The position numbers and the translations under genes were made by a program. Positions 1 to 5,686 of a DNA stretch of 9,438 nucleotides are shown here, piece by piece. The stretch covers positions 1-9,438 of the forward strand of contig JASHWA010000226.1 in NCBI GenBank assembly GCA_030044325.1, written 5' to 3'. The notes under the pieces were generated by a model. It saw only the letters and a list, made by a program, of their open reading frames with translations, ran no database searches and had not been told where the DNA came from. This DNA is from Bryobacteraceae bacterium. GTDB lineage: Bacteria > Acidobacteriota > Terriglobia > Bryobacterales > Bryobacteraceae. The number at the start of each line of letters is the position of its first letter. Position 1 is the stretch's first letter.

Positions 1-2
1 AC

Positions 3-1331
3 CGCATTTTCAACTACGGCTATTCGGAATCCTTCACCACCGGCACCAGCTTCACCGCGCAATTTTTCAGCGAGCGCACCGAAATCAACAGCCAGGCCTA
101 CGTGCTCAACCCGTTCACCTCGGGCTACATCGATCTCACCATCACCCAGCCCTTGCTGCAAGGCTGGGGCCGGCCGGTGAACAACCGCTACATCCGCGTC
201 GCGAAAAACAACGAGAAGGTCAGCGACTATAACTTCCAGCTCCAGGTGATCACCACCGTTTCCGCGGTTCTCAATCTTTACTGGGACCTGGTCAGCTTCG
301 ACCAGGATCTGAGCATCAAGCAGCAGGCCCTCGACGCGGCCCAGCAGCTTTACGACGACAACAAGCACCAGGCCGAGCTCGGTACGCTTCCCGAAATCGA
401 GGTCACCCGCGCTCAGGCGCAGGTTTCCCAGAGCAAGGAGGATCTGCTGATCGCGCAGACCAACGTCGCCCAGCAGGAAACCGTTCTCAAGAACGCCCTC
501 AGCCGTACCGGAATCGCCAGCGCGTCCCTCGACGACGTTCATGTCATCCCGCTCGACCACATCGTCATTCCCGAAAAGGAGAACCTGCCGGCAGTCAGCC
601 AACTGACCGAAGAAGCGCTCGCCCACCGTCCTGAAGTCGAATACACCAAGGTCAACCTCGATAGCGACAAAATCCTGCTCGCCGGAACCAAAAACGCGCT
701 GCTTCCCACGCTCAACGCCGTGGTCGATCTCAACAACGGCGGCCTGACGGGAGATCCCAATGTGCTGGGGATTCTTCCCGGCCTGGGGATACCCGCTCCC
801 ACCACCGTCGGCGGTTACGGGAATCTGATCAGCCAGATTTTCCGCCGCGATTATCCCAACTACACCGCCAGCGTGCAGTTGAATATCCCGTTCCGTAACC
901 GCGCCCCCCAAGCCGACTACGTCGCCGACGAGCTCACCGTCCGCACCGGCGAGCTGGGACTCCAGCGCGTGATGAACCAGGTTCGCGTGGATGTGAGAAA
1001 TGCCGTGGTCAGCCTGCAGCAGGCGCGCGCCCGGTATGAAACCGCGGTCGCCACGCGCGTGCTTCAACAGCAAACCCTCCAGGCCGAGCAGATGCGCTTC
1101 AAATTCGGCGAATCGAGCATCGCCACCGTGGTCCAGGCGCAGCGCGATCTGGCCACCGATCAGACCGCCGAAGTCGAATCCATGGCGAATTACACCCACG
1201 CCAAAACCGCTTTCGATCAGGCCCTCGGCCGCACGCTCGAAGTCAACCACATCTCGCTTGAGGAAGCCAAAACCGGCCGCGTCGCGCGCCCCTCCACGCT
1301 TCCCGAAAATCTTCCGCAGGTGAAGCAATAG
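3..1331 (+). CDS. TolC-family outer-membrane efflux protein, 5'-truncated by the window edge
   Basis: This is the C-terminal 442 residues of a TolC-type outer-membrane channel, the exit duct of a tripartite efflux or type I secretion system. The reading frame is open to the left edge, and a beta-strand-like stretch (FNYGYSESFTTGTSFTAQFF) precedes the GTG at 102, so that GTG is internal and the true start is upstream. The hallmark QPLLQGWG lies at nt 147-170. It is followed by two long helical hairpin repeats rich in Gln, Ala and Glu, with the second repeat entered through IPFRNRAPQADY near nt 886-921. The C-terminus ends in a TolC-like ALGRTLEVNHISLEEA segment. The stop abuts the next gene, a divergent paralogue, so the two are probably co-transcribed. 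The periplasmic adaptor and inner-membrane pump, if linked, would lie to the left. The family call is firm; the substrate is unknown. Confidence 0.9.
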   Translation, partial: RIFNYGYSESFTTGTSFTAQFFSERTEINSQAYVLNPFTSGYIDLTITQPLLQGWGRPVNNRYIRVAKNNEKVSDYNFQLQVITTVSAVLNLYWDLVSFDQDLSIKQQALDAAQQLYDDNKHQAELGTLPEIEVTRAQAQVSQSKEDLLIAQTNVAQQETVLKNALSRTGIASASLDDVHVIPLDHIVIPEKENLPAVSQLTEEALAHRPEVEYTKVNLDSDKILLAGTKNALLPTLNAVVDLNNGGLTGDPNVLGILPGLGIPAPTTVGGYGNLISQIFRRDYPNYTASVQLNIPFRNRAPQADYVADELTVRTGELGLQRVMNQVRVDVRNAVVSLQQARARYETAVATRVLQQQTLQAEQMRFKFGESSIATVVQAQRDLATDQTAEVESMANYTHAKTAFDQALGRTLEVNHISLEEAKTGRVARPSTLPENLPQVKQ

Positions 1332-1343
1332 GTGCACACAGCC

Positions 1344-3320
1344 ATGAAATATTTCCATCACGTCCGGACGGCGGGCTTTAGCCCGCGCGAGGCTTCCGCC
1401 TCGCTCCAACACAACCGCAGAGCTGAAAAATCCGCCCTCCGCAAGTCCCTCGCCATCGCCGCGGCGTATGCCTGCCTGTTCGCGCAACTGCACGCACAGG
1501 AGCCTTTCGTCGCACGCCCCACCGGTCCCGTCCTTATCCGTCCCTACAAGGCCGCGACCCCCGGTCCGGTGCTCCTCTCCAACTCCGAACGCATCCGTTC
1601 CCTCATTCGCGCCGGCAAACTGTACCTGACCCTCCAGGACACCATCGCGCTCGCCATCGAAAATAATCTCGACCTGCAAATCGACCGCTATGGCCCGCTC
1701 AACGCCGAATGGTACGTCGAGCGCCAGCAAGCCGGAGGACCCCTGCGCGGCGTCCCTGCCGGAACCGGATCGAGCAACCTGATCACCAGCGGCCAGGGTG
1801 TCAACGGCGCCACCAAGGCCGCCGGACTCCTCACCAACTCTAACGGCGCGGGAGCGAGCAACAACAACACGACCATCCAGCAGATCGGCTCCGTCACCCC
1901 CAACCTCGATCCCACGTTTCAAAGCGCCATGACCTGGTCGCACGAAACCAATCTCTACCCCGACCCCGTGCTCGCCGGAAGCAACGCGCTGGTCGATTCC
2001 ATTCACAAATTCACCAACTACGTTCAGGAAGGCTTGCTCACCGGTGGAACCGTTCAGATTCAGGCCAACGAAGAGTACCTCAAGGAAGACGCGCCCAGCG
2101 ATATTCTCAATCCTTCCGTAGCGCCCGCCGTTTCCATTTACCTCCGCCACAATCTCCTCCAGGGCTTCGGCGTCGGCCTCAATGCGCGCTATATCAATAT
2201 GGCGAAAAACCAGGTGATCTCCGCCAACGTGACCTTCAAATCGCAGTTGCTCAACATGGTGGCCAATGTCGCCAATCAATACTGGGGACTGGTCGCCGAT
2301 TACGACGATTTGAAGGCCAAACAAGCCGCCCTCGAATTCGCCCAGAATTTCTACAACGACACGCAGCGCCAGATCGAGCTCGGCGCCATCGCCGGCGCCG
2401 ACATTTATCGCGCCGAGTCCGAGGTCTCCACGCGCAAGCAGGACCTGGCGATTTCCCAGCAGACCCTCAGCCAGACCGAAACGAATCTCAAAGACCTGAT
2501 CAGCCGCGACGGAGTCGCCGATCCGCTGCTCGCCGAAGCCTCCATCATTCCGCTCGATCAGATCGAGGTTCCCCAAACCGACCAGCTTCCGCCGCTGCGC
2601 CAGCTCGTCGCCACCGCGCTCGCCAACCGTCCCGACGTCGAACTCGACAAGCTTAACGATCAATACCAGGCCCTCAGCGCGCTCGGCACCAGGAACGCCG
2701 TTCTCCCCACCCTCATCGGATACGCGTATCAGACCAACCTCGCCGAGGCCGGCCAGCAGAATCCGCTTTCGCCGCTGCGCTCCGCGCCTGGATTCATCGG
2801 CGGCCTGGGAACCGCGCTCGGCCAGATTTTCCGCGATGACTACAAGAGTTTCACCACCTACGCCTATTTCACCAGCCCCATCCGCAACCAGGTGGCGCAG
2901 GCCGACTACGGCATCGACCAGTTGACCATCACCCAAGGCGACCTGGTCGAACGCCGCAATCGCAACCAGATGGTGGTGGACATTTCCAACCAGGTGATCG
3001 CGCTGCGCCAGGCCCGCACCCGTTACTCCAACGCCGCCGATACGCGCGCGCTCCAGCAGGATCTGCTCGATAAGGAGCAGCAGAAGTTCCGTCTGGGCAG
3101 CTCCACCATCGACAACATCATCGCCGCGCAGCGCGCGCTCATCGCCGCGCAGTACGTCGAAATCTCCGCGCTGCGGACCTATCAGCAATCGCGCGTCGCG
3201 CTCAACCAGGTGCTCGGCCTGACCCTCGAAGCCAATCACCTTTCCGTGACCGAGGCGCTCAAAGGTAAAGTCGAGCGCGAATCGGTGCTGCCGCAGCAGC
3301 TTCCCGAAACACACAAATGA
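1344..3320 (+). CDS. TolC-family outer-membrane efflux protein, complete, with N-terminal Gly/Asn-rich insert
   Basis: A 658-residue TolC-like outer-membrane factor, longer than the roughly 450-500 residues of classical TolC. I prefer the ATG at 1344, which has AGGTG at 1330-1334 nine bases upstream. The GTG at 1332, directly after the previous stop and behind AGGTGA at 1318-1323, is a real alternative that adds four residues. The N-terminus is odd: about 35 residues, partly encoded by a palindromic repeat, precede a Sec signal core (LAIAAAYACLFAQLHA, residues 36-51, likely cleavage before QEP). Residues about 136-195 form a Gly/Ser/Asn/Thr-rich insert. The hallmark HNLLQGFG is at residues 269-276. 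Two helical OEP repeats follow, the second starting near SPIRNQVAQADY, and the end (VLGLTLEANHLSVTEAL) parallels the upstream gene. It is evidently a tandem paralogue of that gene. No pump partner is visible. Confidence 0.9.
   Translation: MKYFHHVRTAGFSPREASASLQHNRRAEKSALRKSLAIAAAYACLFAQLHAQEPFVARPTGPVLIRPYKAATPGPVLLSNSERIRSLIRAGKLYLTLQDTIALAIENNLDLQIDRYGPLNAEWYVERQQAGGPLRGVPAGTGSSNLITSGQGVNGATKAAGLLTNSNGAGASNNNTTIQQIGSVTPNLDPTFQSAMTWSHETNLYPDPVLAGSNALVDSIHKFTNYVQEGLLTGGTVQIQANEEYLKEDAPSDILNPSVAPAVSIYLRHNLLQGFGVGLNARYINMAKNQVISANVTFKSQLLNMVANVANQYWGLVADYDDLKAKQAALEFAQNFYNDTQRQIELGAIAGADIYRAESEVSTRKQDLAISQQTLSQTETNLKDLISRDGVADPLLAEASIIPLDQIEVPQTDQLPPLRQLVATALANRPDVELDKLNDQYQALSALGTRNAVLPTLIGYAYQTNLAEAGQQNPLSPLRSAPGFIGGLGTALGQIFRDDYKSFTTYAYFTSPIRNQVAQADYGIDQLTITQGDLVERRNRNQMVVDISNQVIALRQARTRYSNAADTRALQQDLLDKEQQKFRLGSSTIDNIIAAQRALIAAQYVEISALRTYQQSRVALNQVLGLTLEANHLSVTEALKGKVERESVLPQQLPETHK
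1361..1404. repeat. Tandem palindromes, REP-like, inside the start of the second TolC gene
   Basis: Three inverted repeats lie end to end. CGTCCGGACG at 1361-1370 is a perfect 10-bp palindrome. GCGGGC at 1371-1376 and GCCCGC at 1381-1386 flank a TTTA loop. GCGAGGC at 1387-1393 and GCCTCGC at 1398-1404 flank a TTCC loop. Back-to-back short GC-rich hairpins are typical of REP/BIME-type extragenic repeats, yet these are read in frame as VRTAGFSPREASASL ahead of the signal peptide. The palindromes are seen directly; membership of a dispersed repeat family is inference. Confidence 0.6.
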
Positions 3321-3365
3321 ATCGGAAATCCGCCTCCCTTCCCGGCCGAAAATATTGTTGTTCTC

Positions 3366-3378
3366 CCGGCGCCGCCGG
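3366..3378. other. Short GC-rich hairpin in the gap between the TolC and TPR genes
   Basis: CCGGC at 3366-3370 can pair with GCCGG at 3374-3378 across a 3-base loop, 46 bases after the TolC stop. No T-run follows, so it is a poor intrinsic terminator. The rest of this 90-base gap holds only a short AT-rich stretch and the TPR ribosome-binding region; TAAAAT at 3397-3402 resembles a -10 box but has no matching -35. Confidence 0.25.
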
Positions 3379-3410
3379 CTGAGTCTTACTGGGCGATAAA
3401 ATAAAGGTCT

Positions 3411-4085
3411 ATGCGAGTGGCCATCCCGTTCCTCACCCTCGCCTGCCTGCTCGGCGCCGGCGATCTGCAGAATGCCCGCGACACCCAGGATCGCGCCGCG
3501 CTTGAACGCTTCGCCGCCGAATCCCTCGCCGACGCGCAGAAGCAGCCCGACGACCCCGCTGCGCAATATCGCGCCGCCATCGCCAACTCCTACCTCGCCG
3601 AGGTCGCCATCGAGCTGCGCGACAAAAATCAGGCCCACTCCGCCGCTGAAGCCGGCATCAAAGCCGCCGAGCGCGCCGTCTCCCTCAAGTCTGGCGACGC
3701 CGAGTACCACCGCATCTACGGAACCCTTTGCGGCCAGGCGATTTCCGCCAACATTCTTCAAGGCTTGAAATATGGCCGCTGCGCGCAGGAAGAGGTCAAC
3801 AAGGCCGTCCAGCTCGATCCCAAATCCGTACAGAACTACATCGCCCGCGGCGTCGGCTATTATTATTTGCCGCCTCAATTTGGAGGCGGTAACGATTTGG
3901 CCATGAAGGATTTCCAAAAAGCCCTGGAGCTCGATCCTTCCTCCGCCGATGCGCATATGTGGCTGGGGCTGGCGTTCAGAAAAGCGAACCGCAACGAGGA
4001 AGCGCGGAAACAGTTCGAGCGCGCCGTCGCATTGAATCCCGCCCGCGTCTGGGCTAAGCAGCAGCTCGAAAAAACTCCGCAATGA
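3411..4085 (+). CDS. Secreted tetratricopeptide-repeat protein
   Basis: A 224-residue protein of unknown specific role. It has a short hydrophobic N-terminus (residues 2-17, MRVAIPFLTLACLLGAG), best read as a Sec signal peptide. LAC at 10-12 is not a good lipobox because the -3 residue is Thr. The rest is alpha-helical with TPR character: clear TPR units cover about residues 162-176 (DLAMKDFQKALELDP) and 178-211 (SADAHMWLGLAFRKANRNEEARKQFERAVALNP), with degenerate ones at about 47-95 and 98-137. PPQFGGG at 154-160 sits between helices, as in TRAP-transporter T-component-like TPR proteins. It probably scaffolds protein contacts in the periplasm. AAAGG at 3403-3407 is only 3 bases from the ATG, so the GTG at 3417 is an alternative start. 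Family call good, function open. Confidence 0.85.
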   Translation: MRVAIPFLTLACLLGAGDLQNARDTQDRAALERFAAESLADAQKQPDDPAAQYRAAIANSYLAEVAIELRDKNQAHSAAEAGIKAAERAVSLKSGDAEYHRIYGTLCGQAISANILQGLKYGRCAQEEVNKAVQLDPKSVQNYIARGVGYYYLPPQFGGGNDLAMKDFQKALELDPSSADAHMWLGLAFRKANRNEEARKQFERAVALNPARVWAKQQLEKTPQ

Positions 4086-4128
4086 ATTTTGTTCAAAAAA
4101 ATTCGAAATGTGACCGGATAGGGAGTAA

Positions 4129-4134
4129 TCTAAT
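4129..4134 (+). promoter_or_regulatory. Possible -10 box ahead of the response-regulator gene
   Basis: TCTAAT matches TATAAT at five of six positions and lies in the most AT-rich stretch of the local sequence (about 4084-4135), 37 bases before the response-regulator ATG. No good -35 box sits at 16-18 bases; TTCGAA at 4102-4107 is 21 bases away. The support is compositional only. A competing reading of the same bases is the start of a mini-ORF. Confidence 0.25.
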
Positions 4135-4159
4135 GAAAGCGCTCATCCGTAACAGCTAA
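4133..4159 (+). CDS. Possible 8-codon leader ORF before the response regulator
   Basis: ATG at 4133 opens a mini-ORF encoding MKALIRNS and stopping at TAA 4157-4159, 12 bases before the response-regulator ATG. GGGAG at 4121-4125 lies seven bases upstream, a better Shine-Dalgarno than the AGG at 4167-4169 in front of the response regulator itself. It could couple translation into the next gene. Eight codons arise easily by chance and the region overlaps a possible -10 box, so this is a weak call. Confidence 0.2.
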   Translation: MKALIRNS

Positions 4160-4171
4160 CAAGCCCAGGTC

Positions 4172-4654
4172 ATGTCGGATCACGTTTATCAACTATTGCT
4201 GGTCGAGGATTCGCTCGCGGAAGCCCACCTGTTCAAAGAAGTTCTTCGCACCTGGGCTGTCCGTCATCTTCTGACAGTGGTCAAAGACGGATGGGAAGCG
4301 ATGGCGTATCTGAATCGCCATGGCTACTTCGCGGAAGCTCCCAAACCCGACCTGATTTTTCTGGACCTGAGCATGCCGGGCCTTGACGGTTTCGAGACCC
4401 TCCGCCAGATCCGTCACCATGAGGACATCGAAATCGCCAGCGTCCCGGTCATCGTGCTGACCAACTCCTCGGCGCCCTCCGATGTGAAGCGCGCCTATCA
4501 GGCGGGTGCCAACTGCTACATCACCAAGCCCTCCACGCTCGAGCAATCCTACGAGCTGATGGCCGCGGTCGAGTGGTTCTGGTTCGAGATCAACAAGCTC
4601 CCACCCCCCGCGCTCGCGCGCGAGCCGAAGCCGCAGACTGAAAGATCGGAATAG
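4172..4654 (+). CDS. Single-domain response regulator, CheY/Rcp1-like receiver
   Basis: A 160-residue protein consisting of one receiver domain and no output domain. Acidic pocket residues are E12 and D13, the phospho-acceptor is D65 (in FLDLSMPGLDG), the switch Thr is T97 (VLTNSS), and the conserved Lys is K119 (ITKPS). The long helix-3/strand-3 spacing, the ANCYITKP motif and the C-terminal VEWFWFEINKLPPP resemble the Rcp1 group, which pairs with phytochrome-type or other hybrid histidine kinases. Residues after about 147 form a charged, Pro-rich tail. It likely receives phosphate in the cytoplasm and signals by protein-protein contact. No histidine kinase is adjacent, so it is an orphan here. 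AGG at 4167-4169 is a weak, close ribosome site. The family call is secure; the partner is unknown. Confidence 0.93.
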   Translation: MSDHVYQLLLVEDSLAEAHLFKEVLRTWAVRHLLTVVKDGWEAMAYLNRHGYFAEAPKPDLIFLDLSMPGLDGFETLRQIRHHEDIEIASVPVIVLTNSSAPSDVKRAYQAGANCYITKPSTLEQSYELMAAVEWFWFEINKLPPPALAREPKPQTERSE

Positions 4655-4681
4655 CGCGGGACCGTGCTGCCAACGCCCTTC

Positions 4682-4730
4682 GAGCGTCCGGACGCTGGAC
4701 TCTTTCCAGTTGCGCGCGACGCTCTCTTTT
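4682..4730 (+). terminator. Terminator-like or attenuator-like structure in the cysD leader
   Basis: GAGCGTC at 4682-4688 can pair with GACGCTC at 4718-4724. The stem encloses CTGGA (4695-4699) pairing with TCCAG (4705-4709), and the closing arm runs into TCTTTT (4725-4730). A competing local hairpin, AGCGT/ACGCT around CCGG, is the perfect 14-bp palindrome at 4683-4696 and would disrupt the first arm. The structure starts 28 bases after the response-regulator stop and ends 20 bases before the cysD GTG. It may simply end the upstream transcript. Choosing between terminator and regulated attenuator is not possible from sequence alone. The rest of the 4655-4749 gap shows nothing else. Confidence 0.4.
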
Positions 4731-4749
4731 CCGCATCATAAAAACAGGC

Positions 4750-5649
4750 GTGTTTGAAACTTCCCACCTGGACGCCCTGGAAGCCGAGAGCATCTTCATC
4801 ATGCGCGAAGTCGCGGCCGAATTTGCCCGCCCCGCCATGCTCTATTCGATCGGCAAGGATTCTTCGGTGCTCCTGCGCCTGGCCCAAAAAGCGTTCGCCC
4901 CGGCGCCCCTTCCCTTCCCCCTGATCCACATCGACACGACCTATAAATTCCGCGAGATGATCGAGTTCCGCGACCGCACCTGCGCCGCGCTCGGCGTCCG
5001 CCTCATCGCCCACACCAACCGCGCCGCCATCGAAAATGGCGCCAATCCCTTCGATTTGGGCGTCAGCAAGTGCTGTTCTCTGCTCAAAACGCGCGCCCTC
5101 CTCGATGCGCTCAAGGAACATCGCGTCGAAGCGGCCATCGGCGGCGCGCGCCGCGAAGAGGAACGCTCCCGCGCCAAGGAGCGCATTTTCTCCCTCCGCG
5201 ATTCCTTCGGCCAATGGGACCCTCGCCATCAGCGCCCCGAGTTCTGGAATCTGTTCAACCCCCGCATCGATTCCGGCGAAACCATGCGCGTTTTTCCGCT
5301 CTCCAACTGGACTGAGCTCGACATCTGGCGCTATATCGAACGCGAAAACATTCCCGTGGTGCCCCTGTATTTCGCCAAGGAACGCGACGTCCTGGTGCGC
5401 AACGGCCAACTCATTCCGGTCGAGCACAACCCTCCGCTCGCGCCCGGCGAAGCTCCCCAGCGTATCCTCTGCCGCATGCGAACCCTGGGATGCACCTACT
5501 GCACCGGCGCCATCCGCTCTAGCGCCGATACGGTGCCCAAAATCATCGCCGAGCTCGAGCAGGCCGTGCGCAGCGAGCGCGAGAATCGTATCATCGATCA
5601 CGACCGCGACGGATCCATGGAGCTGAAAAAGCGTGAGGGTTATTTTTAA
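4750..5649 (+). CDS. cysD: Sulfate adenylyltransferase subunit 2 (ATP sulfurylase, small subunit)
   Basis: CysD catalyses adenylyl transfer from ATP to sulfate, giving APS and pyrophosphate, and works as a complex with the CysN GTPase encoded next. The 299-residue length fits the family (about 300). Visible motifs are the PP-loop variant SIGKDSS (33-39), GGARREEERSRAKERIFS (131-148), RVFPLSNWTELDIW (180-193), the LGCTYCTGA segment (246-254) and the family ending DGSMELKKREGYF. The start is the GTG at 4750, giving the expected HLDALEAES opening; no ATG, GTG or TTG codon in this frame was noticed in the leader upstream, and the ribosome site is weak. Compared with the E. coli protein as I remember it, Cys replaces other residues at 108-109 (SKCCSLLKT) and at 251. 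It is followed after 37 bases by cysNC. Identification is firm. Confidence 0.97.
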   Translation: MFETSHLDALEAESIFIMREVAAEFARPAMLYSIGKDSSVLLRLAQKAFAPAPLPFPLIHIDTTYKFREMIEFRDRTCAALGVRLIAHTNRAAIENGANPFDLGVSKCCSLLKTRALLDALKEHRVEAAIGGARREEERSRAKERIFSLRDSFGQWDPRHQRPEFWNLFNPRIDSGETMRVFPLSNWTELDIWRYIERENIPVVPLYFAKERDVLVRNGQLIPVEHNPPLAPGEAPQRILCRMRTLGCTYCTGAIRSSADTVPKIIAELEQAVRSERENRIIDHDRDGSMELKKREGYF

Positions 5650-5650
5650 G

Positions 5651-5670
5651 CCCCGTGCGTAAGCGCGGGG
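5651..5670 (+). other. GNRA-capped hairpin between cysD and cysNC
   Basis: CCCCGTGC at 5651-5658 pairs with GCGCGGGG at 5663-5670 over eight base pairs, one of them U-G, closed by a GTAA (GNRA) tetraloop. It starts two bases after the cysD stop and ends 16 bases before the cysNC ATG. No T-run follows, so it is not a typical terminator. It could protect the cysD mRNA end, modulate cysNC translation by occluding the G-run at 5667-5671, or be a single REP-like unit. Confidence 0.5.
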
Positions 5671-5686
5671 GTCTATCCATAAATAC

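Noticed and set aside
102..104. GTG at 102 as the start of the first TolC gene
   Set aside because: The same frame is open to the left edge and the preceding residues look like TolC beta-strand sequence, so the gene is truncated, not started here.
3870..3889. Perfect 7-bp hairpin CCGCCTC/GAGGCGG inside the TPR gene
   Set aside because: It encodes the PPQFGGG turn that is typical of this TPR subgroup, so codon choice explains it; no T-run or gene boundary is nearby.
4655..4749. A SAM or other known riboswitch in the cysD leader
   Set aside because: I recognise no conserved riboswitch core in these 95 bases; only simple hairpins and a T-rich run are visible.
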